A stretch of 64,000 bases of DNA, taken from Mycobacterium decipiens (lineage in GTDB: Bacteria > Actinomycetota > Actinomycetes > Mycobacteriales > Mycobacteriaceae). The position numbers and the translations under genes were made by a program. The stretch covers positions 1,488,001 to 1,552,000 of the forward strand of contig NZ_OY970459.1 in the NCBI RefSeq assembly GCF_963853665.1, given 5' to 3'. Numbering within the stretch: position 1 is the stretch's first letter; each line of letters starts with the position of its first letter. Shown here in pieces: positions 40,754 to 52,063 of the stretch. A model generated the notes under the pieces. It had not been told where the DNA came from. It searched no databases and saw only the letters and a program-made list of their open reading frames with translations.

Positions 40754-40819
40754 CCCTAGGTTTGAGCTCGGTCGTGCAGCGCTGCCCGATGAAACACCTC
40801 GGAAGAAAGAGTGCGGGCA

Positions 40820-41131
40820 GTGACGTTGCGCGTGGTTCCGGAGGGTTTGGCGGCGGCGAGTGCGGCGGTGGAGGCGCTGACGGCTCGGTTGGCGGCCGCG
40901 CATGCTGCCGCCGCGCCGGTGATTACGGCGGTGGTGGCGCCGGGGGCGGATCCGGTGTCGGTGCAAAGCGCGGTGGGGTTTAGTGCGCTGGGCAGCGAGC
41001 GTGCGGCGATCGCGGCTGAAGGGGTTGAGGAGCTGGGTCGGTCGGGGGTGGGTGTGGCGGAGTCCGGTGTCAGTTATGCCGTTGGTGATGCCGTGGCGGC
41101 GTCGACGTATGCGGGCTGGGGTGGCTTGTGA
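40820..41131 (+). CDS. PE-family protein, module 2
   Basis: A 103-residue PE protein with the same sequence as the module 1 PE. GTG 40820 is preferred to GTG 40811 because GGAAGAAAGAG then stands at normal ribosome-binding distance and the N-terminus matches module 1. It overlaps its PPE partner by GTGA, so PE and PPE should be made in equal amounts. It has the YAVGD export motif. Confidence 0.88.
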   Translation: MTLRVVPEGLAAASAAVEALTARLAAAHAAAAPVITAVVAPGADPVSVQSAVGFSALGSERAAIAAEGVEELGRSGVGVAESGVSYAVGDAVAASTYAGWGGL

Positions 41132-42390
41132 CGGCGCCGGTGTGGTTTGCCTTGCCGCCGGAGCTGCATTCGGCGTTGCTCAGTGGTGGCCCGGGGCCGG
41201 GTTCGTTGCAGGCGGCCGCGGTGGGCTGGGCGTCGTTGAGTGCTCAGTACGCTGCGGCGGCCGAAGAGCTGACCGAGATAGTGGCTGCGGTGCAGGCCGG
41301 GGCGTGGTTGGGGCCCAGTGCTGAGTTGTTTGTGGCCGCCTATGTGCCGTATGTGGCGTGGTTGATCCAGGCCAGTGCTGACAGTGCGGCTACGGCGGCT
41401 GAGCATGAGGCCACCGCGGCGGCCTATGTCAGTGCGTTGGCGGCGATGCCGACGTTGCCGGAGTTGGCGGCCAATCATGCCGCGCACGCGGTGTTGGTGG
41501 GGACGAATTTCTTTGGGATCAACACGATTCCGATCGTGGTCAATGAGGCCGACTATGTGCGGATGTGGATTCAGGCCGCCACCACGATGAGTGTGTATGA
41601 GACCGTGGCGGGTGCGGCGTTGGTTTCTGCGCCGCATGCTGGCCCGGCGCCGGTGATCGTCAAGCCCGGTGCCAATGAAGTCAGCAACGCGTTGGCCGCC
41701 GCAACCTACATCCCATTCCCATGGCAGGCCATTATGCAGCTATTGACTGATCAACTTGTCATGTTGGGATTGATCGGCAAATACTTGTTAATGGCTATCA
41801 AATTGTCCTTTGAGGCACTGAAAGATATGGTCTTGAGTCTTCTGTCTTTGCAGTTTGGACTTTTCATCGAGGCCCTGGAGGCGTTCGTTACCGTACAGAC
41901 AGCTATTGCAATGCTTTTGTTTCTCGGTCTTCCGATCGCACTTATCGCTTTTCCGGTATTTGTTGCGTTCGAAGTTGTTTTGTGGATCTCTTTTAATGTT
42001 CTTGAGTGGATTGTCGGTGGTGGTGCGCTTTTGACGGGTCCGTTGTTGGGGGCGTTGGGCGCCGCTGTTGTTCCGGGTGTGGCTGGGTTGGCCGGTGTGG
42101 CGGGTCTGGCCGCTGTGCCGGCGGCGGGTGTGGGCGCCGCGCCGGCGGCGCTGGTTAGCAGCGTGGAGCCGGCCTCGGGTGCGGTGTCGGCGCGGGTGCG
42201 GTTGGTGTCGGCGGTGGCTTCGGATCGGGGTGCTGGGTCGTTGGGGTTTGCCGGGACCGCGGGCACGCAGTCCGTTGGGCAGCCCGCGGGGTTGACCGTG
42301 TTGGCCGGTGATGAGTTTGGTGGCGGTGATCCGCGGGTGCCGATGCTGCCGGGTAGCTGGGACGCGGGTTTGGTCGGCGCGGTGAGTTAA
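41128..42390 (+). CDS. PPE-family protein, module 2
   Basis: A 420-residue PPE protein. PPE is at residues 10-12, the W-x-G turn is AWLGPS near 60-62, and the helical PPE domain runs to about 180. Residues 1-193 and the last 120 residues are shared with the PPEs of modules 3 and 4; residues about 200-300 are unique, very hydrophobic and encoded by AT-richer DNA, with several possible membrane helices. The family relates to PPE46/47/48 of M. tuberculosis by position and sequence. It should be exported with its PE partner by an ESX system. Confidence 0.88.
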   Translation: MTAPVWFALPPELHSALLSGGPGPGSLQAAAVGWASLSAQYAAAAEELTEIVAAVQAGAWLGPSAELFVAAYVPYVAWLIQASADSAATAAEHEATAAAYVSALAAMPTLPELAANHAAHAVLVGTNFFGINTIPIVVNEADYVRMWIQAATTMSVYETVAGAALVSAPHAGPAPVIVKPGANEVSNALAAATYIPFPWQAIMQLLTDQLVMLGLIGKYLLMAIKLSFEALKDMVLSLLSLQFGLFIEALEAFVTVQTAIAMLLFLGLPIALIAFPVFVAFEVVLWISFNVLEWIVGGGALLTGPLLGALGAAVVPGVAGLAGVAGLAAVPAAGVGAAPAALVSSVEPASGAVSARVRLVSAVASDRGAGSLGFAGTAGTQSVGQPAGLTVLAGDEFGGGDPRVPMLPGSWDAGLVGAVS

Positions 42391-42455
42391 GGAGGCAGGT
42401 GAGCTTCACGCAGTGATGGTCGAGCAGTTGGTAACCCGAATCGAAAGGAATCACG

Positions 42456-42749
42456 ATGAGTTTGTTGGATGCCCATATTCCGCAGTTGATCGCCTCGCAC
42501 ACGGCGTTTGCCGCCAACGCGGGGTTGATGCGGCACACGATTAGTCAGGCCGAGCAGTCGGCGATGTCGGCGCAGGCGTTTCACCAAGGGGAGTCCGCGG
42601 CGGCGTTTCAGGCCGCCCATGCCCGGTTTGTGGTCGCGGCCGCCAAGGTGAATGAACTGCTGGAAGTCGCGCAGGCCAACATGGGTGAGGCCGCGGGCAC
42701 CTATGTGGCCGCCGATGTCGCCGCCGCGTCCAGTTACACGGGTTTCTGA
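42456..42749 (+). CDS. esxS: EsxS-like WXG100 protein (EsxG family), copy 1
   Basis: A 97-residue helical-hairpin protein: [21 protein letters not shown], the HQG turn in [11 protein letters not shown], and YVAADVAAA, the YxxxD type VII secretion motif. It is almost the same as M. tuberculosis EsxS, a paralogue of ESX-3 EsxG. It forms a heterodimer with the EsxR-like protein encoded next. AAAGGAATCACG precedes the ATG. Copy 2 at 47072 has the same protein sequence. Confidence 0.9.
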   Translation: MSLLDAHIPQLIASHTAFAANAGLMRHTISQAEQSAMSAQAFHQGESAAAFQAAHARFVVAAAKVNELLEVAQANMGEAAGTYVAADVAAASSYTGF

Positions 42750-42760
42750 AAGGGTTTGTG

Positions 42761-43051
42761 ATGTCGCAGATTATGTACAACTACCCGGCGATGATGGCCC
42801 ATGCCGGGGACATGTCGGGTTATGCGGGCACGCTGCAGAGCTTGGGGGCCGATATCGCCAGCGAGCAGGCGGTGCTGTCGGGTGCCTGGCAGGGGGATAC
42901 CGGGTTGACCTATCAGGGTTGGCAGGCGCAGTGGAATCAGGCGATGGAGGATCTGATGCGGGCCTATCATTCGATGGCCGGCACGCATGAGTCCAACACC
43001 ATGGCCATGCTGGCCCGCGACGGGGCCGAAGCCGCCAAGTGGGGCGGTTAA
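42761..43051 (+). CDS. esxR: EsxR-like WXG100 protein (EsxH family), copy 1
   Basis: A 96-residue protein with [17 protein letters not shown], the WQG turn in [14 protein letters not shown], and the end [12 protein letters not shown]. It belongs to the EsxH/EsxR (TB10.x) group and pairs with the EsxS-like protein. AAGGG stands before the ATG at 42761; the GTG three bases earlier is a less likely start. Copy 2 at 47377 differs only at the last residue. Confidence 0.9.
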   Translation: MSQIMYNYPAMMAHAGDMSGYAGTLQSLGADIASEQAVLSGAWQGDTGLTYQGWQAQWNQAMEDLMRAYHSMAGTHESNTMAMLARDGAEAAKWGG

Positions 43052-43431
43052 CCGGCGACGAGGCCTCCCCGGCGGTGGCGTACGTCGTGGTCGTGATAGC
43101 CGGGCTGGCTGTGGGTTCGTCCTGGGCTCACGACCTGCCTGCCGATGTAGCGCATGACGTTCAGAGTGGTGAATCTGCCACAGATTTCGCGAGCAGTGGG
43201 ACATCTTGCACACGTCACATTGAAATGCAGACGATGCGCAGGGCGACATGTTTCAGCTCGTCGCAAAAGTGGGGTGATTTTAGCTCTGGTGGCTTGGTGT
43301 GCAGCCGGTCAATATTGCGGCTGAAGCGTCATCCAGCGCCGCCGCGGGACGTGATACCTGACAACTGGTTTCCCGGTCGGTCGCAGTCTGCATCACCGCC
43401 CGGCGATAGCCCATATTCGTAGGAGATGCGC
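43052..43431 (+). other. Intergenic region between Esx copy 1 and the deleted PE; homologous to 45070-45462
   Basis: This 380-bp stretch aligns over most of its length with 45070-45462 (shared blocks include GCCGGGCTGGCTGTGG, CTCACGACCTGCCTGCCGA and TGATACCTGACAACTGG) but with many substitutions and small indels. It probably contains the promoter of the PE-PPE pair. No convincing gene is present. Confidence 0.55.
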
Positions 43432-43593
43432 GTGGCGCTACGAGTGATTCCTGAAAGTTTGGTGGCGGCGATCGCGGCTGAAGGGGTTGAGGAGCTGGGT
43501 CGGTCGGGGGTGGGTGTGGCGGAGTCCGGTGTCAGTTATGCCGTTGGTGATGCCGTGGCGGCGTCGACGTATGCGGGCTGGGGTGGCTTGTGA
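43432..43593 (+). pseudogene. Internally deleted PE gene, module 3
   Basis: The reading frame is 53 codons instead of 103. It keeps the first 14 residues ([14 protein letters not shown]) and rejoins the normal PE sequence at [12 protein letters not shown]. Exactly 50 codons (150 bp) are missing, so the frame and the GTGA overlap with the PPE gene are kept. GCGGCGA occurs at both ends of the missing segment in intact copies, which fits a short-homology deletion. The first helix is lost, so it probably cannot pair with a PPE, but it may still drive translation of the downstream gene. Confidence 0.8.
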
Positions 43594-44837
43594 CGGCGCC
43601 GGTGTGGTTTGCCTTGCCGCCGGAGCTGCATTCGGCGTTGCTCAGTGGTGGCCCGGGGCCGGGTTCGTTGCAGGCGGCCGCGGTGGGCTGGGCGTCGTTG
43701 AGTGCTCAGTACGCTGCGGCGGCCGAAGAGCTGACCGAGATAGTGGCTGCGGTGCAGGCCGGGGCGTGGTTGGGGCCCAGTGCTGAGTTGTTTGTGGCCG
43801 CCTATGTGCCGTATGTGGCGTGGTTGATCCAGGCCAGTGCTGACAGTGCGGCTACGGCGGCTGAGCATGAGGCCACCGCGGCGGCCTATGTCAGTGCGTT
43901 GGCGGCGATGCCGACGTTGCCGGAGTTGGCGGCCAATCATGCCGCGCACGCGGTGTTGGTGGGGACGAATTTCTTTGGGATCAACACGATTCCGATCGTG
44001 GTCAATGAGGCCGACTATGTGCGGATGTGGATTCAGGCCGCCACCACGATGAGTGTGTATGAGACCGTGGCGGGTGCGGCGTTGGTTTCTGCGCCGCATG
44101 CTGGCCCGGCGCCGGTGATCGTCAAGCCCGGTGCCAATGAAGTCAGCAACGCGTTGGCCGCCGCAACCCTCACCCCTTTCCCGTGGCAACAAATTATAGC
44201 GTTCTTAGAAGGGGTTCTGGCCGAATACCAGCAATTTCTGAACGCGTTGCTTTCCGAGCTCCCTAGCGTGGCTTGGGTTGGGTTGCAGCTGTTTTTGGAT
44301 ATCTTGGGTTTGAACCCTATTGGTCTCATTATTACGTTGGTAACCAATGCTCAACTGCTGATCGATTTTGGTTATAATGTCGCTGTTGTCGTGGGCGGAT
44401 TATTGTATGCTATGGCTGGTGTTATAGAGATTATCTATAACTGGATTATCGGGAATTTGTTTGGCGCTGTTCCGCTTTTGACGGGTCCGTTGTTGGGGGC
44501 GTTGGGCGCCGCTGTTGTTCCGGGTGTGGCTGGGTTGGCCGGTGTGGCGGGTCTGGCCGCTGTGCCGGTGGCGGGTGTGGGCGCCGCGCCGGCGGCGCTG
44601 GTTAGCAGCGTGGAGCCGGCCTCGGGTGCGGTGTCGGCGCGGGTGCGGTTGGTGTCGGCGGTGGCTTCGGATCAGGGTGCTGGGTCGTTGGGGTTTGCCG
44701 GGACCGCGGGCACGCAGTCCGTTGGGCAGCCCGCGGGGTTGACCGTGTTGGCCGGTGATGAGTTTGGTGGCGGTGATCCGCGGGTGCCGCTGCTGCCGGG
44801 TAGCTGGGACGCGGGTTTGGTCGGCGCGGTGAGTTAA
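43590..44837 (+). CDS. PPE-family protein, module 3
   Basis: A 415-residue PPE protein. The first 193 residues match module 2 exactly. Residues about 194-295 are unique (begin [17 protein letters not shown]; hydrophobic stretches [20 protein letters not shown] and [15 protein letters not shown]). The last 120 residues match except for three changes (PVAGVG, DQGAG, VPLLPG). It lacks downstream esx genes and its PE partner is deleted, so export may depend on a PE from another module. Confidence 0.86.
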   Translation: MTAPVWFALPPELHSALLSGGPGPGSLQAAAVGWASLSAQYAAAAEELTEIVAAVQAGAWLGPSAELFVAAYVPYVAWLIQASADSAATAAEHEATAAAYVSALAAMPTLPELAANHAAHAVLVGTNFFGINTIPIVVNEADYVRMWIQAATTMSVYETVAGAALVSAPHAGPAPVIVKPGANEVSNALAAATLTPFPWQQIIAFLEGVLAEYQQFLNALLSELPSVAWVGLQLFLDILGLNPIGLIITLVTNAQLLIDFGYNVAVVVGGLLYAMAGVIEIIYNWIIGNLFGAVPLLTGPLLGALGAAVVPGVAGLAGVAGLAAVPVAGVGAAPAALVSSVEPASGAVSARVRLVSAVASDQGAGSLGFAGTAGTQSVGQPAGLTVLAGDEFGGGDPRVPLLPGSWDAGLVGAVS

Positions 44838-45462
44838 AGGGCATCGCGAATCCATCGATGCGCACCTCGCGATCGTGTTCGGCGCTGGCCCGCAGTCACT
44901 ACATGGAGCACCAAACCGGTTAGAGCATAAAGAAATTCGTCGGTAGGACAACCCGCCGTGCCGGCGGGCGGACCGCACTGCAGCCGCCCCGCTACCCGAC
45001 GCCCTCCGCGAAGCAATCGCCGATATCGACGGTGATCTTGCACACTAATAGGTCCCAACTCGCGCAATCGGGCGGTTAGGCCCGGCGGCGAGGCCTGGCC
45101 CGGGCGGTGAAGTAGGTCGTGGTCGGGATAGCCGGGCTGGCTGTGGATTTCGTCCTGGGCTCACGACCTGCCTGCCGACATGGCGCATGCCATTTAGCTG
45201 GTGAACTTGTCACAGTTCTTGGCGGGCCGTGGGACATCTTGTACACGACACATTGAATGCAGACGATGTGTGGGGCGATGTGTTTCAGCTCGTCGCAAAG
45301 GTTGGGGTGATTTGACCCTAGTGGCTTGGCGTTGCAGCCGGTGAAAATTGCGGCTGAAGCGTCACCCAGCGCCGCGGGACGTGATACCTGACAACTGGTT
45401 TCCCGGTCGGTCGCAGCCTGCATTATCGCCCGGCGATAGCCCTTACTCGTAGGGAGAAGCGC
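44838..45462 (+). other. 625-bp intergenic region between modules 3 and 4
   Basis: The first 230 bp are unrelated to other modules. A frame ending LPDALREAIADIDGDLAH at about 45046 looks like the C-terminal end of a lost gene, but I cannot identify it. From 45070 the region is the diverged homologue of 43039-43431, beginning with GGGCGGTTA, which matches the end of the esxR gene. An esx pair or other DNA was probably lost from this position. Confidence 0.5.
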
Positions 45463-45774
45463 GTGGCGCTCCGGGTGATTCCTGAAGGTTTGGCGGCGGC
45501 GAGTGCGGCGGTGGAGGCGCTGACGGCTCGGTTGGCGGCCGCGCATGCTGCCGCCGCGCCGGTGATTACGGCGGTGGTGGCGCCGGGGGCGGATCCGGTG
45601 TCGGTGCAAAGCGCGGTGGGGTTTAGTGCGCTGGGCAGCGAGCGTGCGGCGATCGCGGCTGAAGGGGTTGAGGAGCTGGGTCGGTCGGGGGTGGGTGTGG
45701 CGGAGTCCGGTGTCAGTTATGCCGTTGGTGATGCCGTGGCGGCGTCGACGTATGCGGGCTGGGGTGGCTTGTGA
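45463..45774 (+). CDS. PE-family protein, module 4
   Basis: A 103-residue PE protein. The first six residues (MALRVI) are like the deleted module 3 PE, and from PEGL on it is identical to modules 1 and 2. Its 5' end thus follows the diverged upstream region and the rest follows the homogenised sequence. It has the YAVGD motif. GTG start after GGGAGAAG; GTGA overlap with its PPE. Confidence 0.88.
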   Translation: MALRVIPEGLAAASAAVEALTARLAAAHAAAAPVITAVVAPGADPVSVQSAVGFSALGSERAAIAAEGVEELGRSGVGVAESGVSYAVGDAVAASTYAGWGGL

Positions 45775-47006
45775 CGGCGCCGGTGTGGTTTGCCTTGCCG
45801 CCGGAGCTGCATTCGGCGTTGCTCAGTGGTGGCCCGGGGCCGGGTTCGTTGCAGGCGGCCGCGGTGGGCTGGGCGTCGTTGAGTGCTCAGTACGCTGCGG
45901 CGGCCGAAGAGCTGACCGAGATAGTGGCTGCGGTGCAGGCCGGGGCGTGGTTGGGGCCCAGTGCTGAGTTGTTTGTGGCCGCCTATGTGCCGTATGTGGC
46001 GTGGTTGATCCAGGCCAGTGCTGACAGTGCGGCTACGGCGGCTGAGCATGAGGCCACCGCGGCGGCCTATGTCAGTGCGTTGGCGGCGATGCCGACGTTG
46101 CCGGAGTTGGCGGCCAATCATGCCGCGCACGCGGTGTTGGTGGGGACGAATTTCTTTGGGATCAACACGATTCCGATCGTGGTCAATGAGGCCGACTATG
46201 TGCGGATGTGGATTCAGGCCGCCACCACGATGAGTGTGTATGAGACCGTGGCGGGTGCGGCGTTGGTTTCTGCGCCGCATGCTGGCCCGGCGCCGGTGAT
46301 CGTCAAGCCCGGTGCCAATGAAGTCAGCAACGCGTTGGCCGCCGCAACCTACATCCCATTCCCATGGAAAGTGTTGGAGCCGCTATTACAGGCCTGGTAT
46401 GAGCTATTTGTAGCTTATCTAGACGCTATCAATATGATTCTCAATGCGTTCGTACAGGCAATTAATGATCTCTTGAATTTGCAATTTGGCGCGTTCCTCA
46501 TGGAGATGGTAAGGATCGTTCTTGTCGAGGTAATTATGGTTATTTGGTCATTTGTCATTATTCCGGTACTCGCCTTCTTTAGTGTCTCGCTGATTGCATT
46601 TACAGTTGTAGTGTGGATTGTGGAGAATGTTATTGGTGGTGCGCTTTTGACGGGTCCGTTGTTGGGGGCGTTGGGCGCCGCTGTTGTTCCGGGTGTGGCT
46701 GGGTTGGCCGGTGTGGCGGGTCTGGCCGCTGTGCCGGCGGCGGGTGTGGGCGCCGCGCCGGCGGCGCTGGTTAGCAGCGTGGAGCCGGCCTCGGGTGCGG
46801 TGTCGGCGCGGGTGCGGTTGGTGTCGGCGGTGGCTTCGGATCGGGGTGCTGGGTCGTTGGGGTTTGCCGGGACCGCGGGCACGCAGTCCGTTGGGCAGCC
46901 CGCGGGGTTGACCGTGTTGGCCGGTGATGAGTTTGGTGGCGGTGATCCGCGGGTGCCGATGCTGCCGGGTAGCTGGGACGCGGGTTTGGTCGGCGCGGTG
47001 AGTTAA
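45771..47006 (+). CDS. PPE-family protein, module 4
   Basis: A 411-residue PPE protein with the common first 199 residues (including YIPFPW shared with module 2) and last 120 residues. The unique centre (about 200-291, begins [14 protein letters not shown]) contains the hydrophobic stretches [25 protein letters not shown] and [11 protein letters not shown]. The DNA coding for it is visibly AT-rich compared with the flanks. It is followed by the second esx pair. Confidence 0.87.
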   Translation: MTAPVWFALPPELHSALLSGGPGPGSLQAAAVGWASLSAQYAAAAEELTEIVAAVQAGAWLGPSAELFVAAYVPYVAWLIQASADSAATAAEHEATAAAYVSALAAMPTLPELAANHAAHAVLVGTNFFGINTIPIVVNEADYVRMWIQAATTMSVYETVAGAALVSAPHAGPAPVIVKPGANEVSNALAAATYIPFPWKVLEPLLQAWYELFVAYLDAINMILNAFVQAINDLLNLQFGAFLMEMVRIVLVEVIMVIWSFVIIPVLAFFSVSLIAFTVVVWIVENVIGGALLTGPLLGALGAAVVPGVAGLAGVAGLAAVPAAGVGAAPAALVSSVEPASGAVSARVRLVSAVASDRGAGSLGFAGTAGTQSVGQPAGLTVLAGDEFGGGDPRVPMLPGSWDAGLVGAVS

Positions 47007-47071
47007 GGAGGCAGGTGAGCTTCACGCAGTGATGGTCGAGCAGTTGGTAACCCGAATCGAAAGGAATCACG

Positions 47072-47365
47072 ATGAGTTTGTTGGATGCCCATATTCCGCA
47101 GTTGATCGCCTCGCACACGGCGTTTGCCGCCAACGCGGGGTTGATGCGGCACACGATTAGTCAGGCCGAGCAGTCGGCGATGTCGGCGCAGGCGTTTCAC
47201 CAAGGGGAGTCCGCGGCGGCGTTTCAGGCCGCCCATGCCCGGTTTGTGGTCGCGGCCGCCAAGGTGAATGAACTGCTGGAAGTCGCGCAGGCCAACATGG
47301 GTGAGGCCGCGGGCACCTATGTGGCCGCCGATGTCGCCGCCGCGTCCAGTTACACGGGTTTCTGA
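47072..47365 (+). CDS. EsxS-like WXG100 protein (EsxG family), copy 2
   Basis: A 97-residue protein identical to copy 1 at 42456, with the same upstream 65 bp and ribosome binding site. The identity of both coding and spacer DNA points to a recent duplication or gene conversion. It forms the heterodimer with the protein encoded next. Confidence 0.9.
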   Translation: MSLLDAHIPQLIASHTAFAANAGLMRHTISQAEQSAMSAQAFHQGESAAAFQAAHARFVVAAAKVNELLEVAQANMGEAAGTYVAADVAAASSYTGF

Positions 47366-47376
47366 AAGGGTTTGTG

Positions 47377-47667
47377 ATGTCGCAGATTATGTACAACTAC
47401 CCGGCGATGATGGCCCATGCCGGGGACATGTCGGGTTATGCGGGCACGCTGCAGAGCTTGGGGGCCGATATCGCCAGCGAGCAGGCGGTGCTGTCGGGTG
47501 CGTGGCAGGGGGATACCGGGTTGACCTATCAGGGTTGGCAGGCGCAGTGGAATCAGGCGATGGAGGATCTGATGCGGGCCTATCATTCGATGGCCGGCAC
47601 GCATGAGTCCAACACCATGGCCATGCTGGCCCGCGACGGGGCCGAAGCCGCCAAGTGGGGCGCCTAG
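47377..47667 (+). CDS. EsxR-like WXG100 protein (EsxH family), copy 2
   Basis: A 96-residue protein identical to copy 1 except for the last residue (KWGA instead of KWGG). One silent difference (GCG for GCC before TGGCAGGG) is seen inside the gene. Similarity to copy 1 ends at the stop codon: the following DNA leads into lpqA instead of the module 3 promoter. This marks the right border of the duplicated segment. Confidence 0.9.
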   Translation: MSQIMYNYPAMMAHAGDMSGYAGTLQSLGADIASEQAVLSGAWQGDTGLTYQGWQAQWNQAMEDLMRAYHSMAGTHESNTMAMLARDGAEAAKWGA

Positions 47668-47689
47668 CAGCCGGCGGGGGCGAAGTCAG

Positions 47690-48319
47690 TTAACCCGGAA
47701 TGTTGGCGGCGATGTTCGTCATCACGATGTCGGACACCGATTCCGGAAAGCCGCAGAAGGTCACCTCGAGCAAGGCCGCCGACAGGACCCGGTAGTCACG
47801 GCCGCAGTCGCCCGGCCGGATGTGCAGCGAGTCGCCGTCGGCCTGCCATGTTCTGACGAACAGCCGGCCGGCCGAACTGTTTGCGCATTTTCCGACGGTG
47901 TCCACCAGGGCGTCGAAGGCGTGCCGGGCGGTGTCGGCATCGTGATAGGCAGCCGCGGCCTCGGAGATCAGAGCGCTATCCGGCGGGTCCTGGAAGGTGG
48001 TCTTGTGGAACGCTTCGACATCGGGCCCGAACGTTGCGGTCTCGGCGAAAAAGAACCGGCATTCCCGCGGTGCGGTGTCGGCGAGGTCGTCGATGTCAAT
48101 CAGGTACTTGCCATCCATCGTGGGGATGATCGTCAGGTCGTCGCCCGCGCCGGTGATCGCTTGCATCCGCGGCTGGTCCAACAGCAACGCGTCGACGTCG
48201 AGCACGCGCGTCGGGGCGGCACCAAATGCTGGCAGCGCTGTGCCATTCACCACCCGTGTGCACGCCGCTGTTAGAAACATCACGCAGAACAACAACAGCG
48301 GCCGCAGCAATCCCGCCAT
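47690..48319 (-). CDS. lpqA: Lipoprotein LpqA, PknH-type sensor domain
   Basis: A 209-residue exported protein. The signal LLRPLLLFCVMFLTAAC ends in a lipobox (Cys at about residue 20). The mature domain has four further cysteines (RECRFFF, KCANSS, GDCGRDY, FCGFPES), as in the extracellular sensor domain of kinase PknH, where disulfides stabilise the fold. Related lipoproteins may bind a small ligand in the periplasm. It is convergent with the second Esx pair and marks the end of the PE/PPE cluster. Confidence 0.82.
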   Translation of the reverse strand: MAGLLRPLLLFCVMFLTAACTRVVNGTALPAFGAAPTRVLDVDALLLDQPRMQAITGAGDDLTIIPTMDGKYLIDIDDLADTAPRECRFFFAETATFGPDVEAFHKTTFQDPPDSALISEAAAAYHDADTARHAFDALVDTVGKCANSSAGRLFVRTWQADGDSLHIRPGDCGRDYRVLSAALLEVTFCGFPESVSDIVMTNIAANIPG

Positions 48320-48413
48320 CTGCCACCCTTCTGTGCTCGAACCTACCCGTACGGGCCGGCGGTAAACACCCCTGCCGGCCGGCGTGCCGGGTCAGGTCGA
48401 ATACGGTTGCCGG

Positions 48414-49427
48414 GTGAGTGTTTTCGCAACGGCCACCGGGATCGGATCGTGGCCCGGCACCCGCGCGCGTGAGGCCGCAGAGGTCGTTGTCGGTGAGTTG
48501 GGGGGTGCGCTGGCCCACCTCGTCGAGCTGCCCGCCAGGGGAGTGGGCGCCGACATGCTGGGGAGGGCCGGCGGGTTGCTGGTCGACGTGGCCATCGACA
48601 CGGTGCCGCGCGGCTACCGGATCGCCGCTCGGCCCGGCGCGGTGACACGCCGGGCCGTCAGTTTGCTCGACGAGGATATGGACGCCCTGGAAGAGGCCTG
48701 GGAGACCGCGGGCCTCCGCGGCGGCGGGCGACCGGTCAAGGTGCAGGCGACCGGTCCGGTCTCATTGGCCGCGGGGTTAGAGCTGGCCAATGGCCATCGG
48801 GCGATCACCGACCCCGGAGCCGTGCGTGACCTGGCTGCGTCGCTGGCCGAAGGTGTCGCCGCGCACCGCGCGGCGTTGGCGCGTCGACTTGACACACCGG
48901 TGGTCGTGCAATTCGATGAGCCGTCGCTGCCGGCGGCGTTGGGCGGACGACTGACCGGCGTGACCGCGCTAAGCCCGGTTGCCCCGCTCGACGAGGCGGT
49001 CGCCGGCACGCTGCTCGACACCTGCGTCAAGGCCGTAGACACCGACGTGTTGCTGCACAGCTGCTCTTCGGATTTGCCATGGGATCTGTTGCGGCGCAGC
49101 GGTATTAGTGCACTGTCGGTGGATGCCGGCACGTTGCGGGCCGCGGACTTAGACGGTCTCGCGGCGTTCATTGAGGACGGCCGCACCGTTATGCTCGGCG
49201 TGGTTGCGGTCAGCGCCCCCGAGCGCCGCCGCTCGACCGAAGAGGCGGCAGCCGCGGTGGTCGCGGTCACCGATCGACTCGGGTTCGGTCGCTCGACACT
49301 GCGCGATCGCGTCGGCGTCACCCCCGCTTGCGGTCTCGCGGGCGCGACGCAGCAGTGGGCGCGTGCCGCGATCGGGTTTGTCCGACAAGCCGCAGACGCC
49401 TTCGCTCAAGATCCGGACGCGATCTAA
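48414..49427 (+). CDS. MetE/UROD-like cobalamin-independent methionine synthase family protein
   Basis: A 337-residue protein with FATATGIGSWPGT at the N-terminus, VKVQATGPVSLAAGLELANGH, VVQFDEPSLPAAL and VLLHSCSSDLPWDLLRRSGI, then VTPACGLAGATQQWA. These resemble the C-terminal barrel of MetE, including the zinc-type HSCS and ACG cysteines. Methyl transfer to a thiol is possible but untested. TACGGT (48402-48407) is 6 bp before the GTG at 48414, so the message is probably leaderless. Confidence 0.75.
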   Translation: MSVFATATGIGSWPGTRAREAAEVVVGELGGALAHLVELPARGVGADMLGRAGGLLVDVAIDTVPRGYRIAARPGAVTRRAVSLLDEDMDALEEAWETAGLRGGGRPVKVQATGPVSLAAGLELANGHRAITDPGAVRDLAASLAEGVAAHRAALARRLDTPVVVQFDEPSLPAALGGRLTGVTALSPVAPLDEAVAGTLLDTCVKAVDTDVLLHSCSSDLPWDLLRRSGISALSVDAGTLRAADLDGLAAFIEDGRTVMLGVVAVSAPERRRSTEEAAAAVVAVTDRLGFGRSTLRDRVGVTPACGLAGATQQWARAAIGFVRQAADAFAQDPDAI

Positions 49428-49513
49428 CGGTGCATACGCAACGATTCGCCGAGATCGCGGCTGGCCCGGGACGACCACTGGGGCAATCTCGGCGTGTCGG
49501 TGTCCTCCGTTAG

Positions 49514-51622
<2,109 letters not shown>

Positions 51623-51628
51623 TGGTTA

Positions 51629-52057
51629 ATGCCCTTCTATCAGTGCCTCGTTCCGGCAGGATCGCTCAGCGTGGATACCCGTGCCGCGCTGGCCGAAGCC
51701 ATCACTGACGTTCATTCCACGGTCACGGGCGCGCCCCGCGGATTCGTCAATGTCTTGTTCGTTGAGTACGACCCGGCGGCTTACTTCACGGCGGGCAAGC
51801 CCAACGCGTGTTCGGTGATCAACGGAAACATTCGTGCCGGGCGAGATCGCGAGACCCGGGCGCGGCTGCTCACCGAACTATCGCGGTCGTGGTTGTCGAT
51901 CACCGGCCAGGACGCTCGCTCTCTGCTGATCGGCCTGAACGATGTCGACCCAACCTCGATCATGGAGGCCGGGTTGATCATGCCGGCTCCCGGTGAGGAG
52001 GCCGAGTGGCTCGAGCGAAACCGACACGTGCTCGGGGAACTGCTCTGTAGCCAGTAG
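51629..52057 (+). CDS. Tautomerase-superfamily protein, cis-3-chloroacrylic acid dehalogenase-like
   Basis: A 142-residue protein whose Met would be removed to expose the catalytic Pro1 (PFYQCLVP). Numbered from Pro1, His28 (TDVHSTVTG), Arg68 and Arg71 (NIRAGRDRE) and a Glu in SIMEAGLIMP line up with the catalytic residues of cis-CaaD (Pro1, His28, Arg70, Arg73, Glu114), while the Tyr103 position appears to be Gly. It may be a homologue with weak hydratase/dehalogenase activity; the real substrate is unknown. It starts 6 bp after ligA, so they may share a transcript. I do not recall it between ligA and Rv3013 in M. tuberculosis. Confidence 0.78.
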   Translation: MPFYQCLVPAGSLSVDTRAALAEAITDVHSTVTGAPRGFVNVLFVEYDPAAYFTAGKPNACSVINGNIRAGRDRETRARLLTELSRSWLSITGQDARSLLIGLNDVDPTSIMEAGLIMPAPGEEAEWLERNRHVLGELLCSQ

Positions 52058-52063
52058 GCGTCC

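Noticed and set aside
40607..40819. Insertion sequence in the truncated PPE
   Set aside because: No transposase frame, terminal inverted repeats or target-site duplication are visible; it is left as unknown DNA at a breakpoint.
44834..45067. Small minus-strand gene between modules 3 and 4
   Set aside because: The frame encodes an Arg-rich protein with no known domain and no conserved start region; the plus strand shows a possible degraded C-terminus instead.
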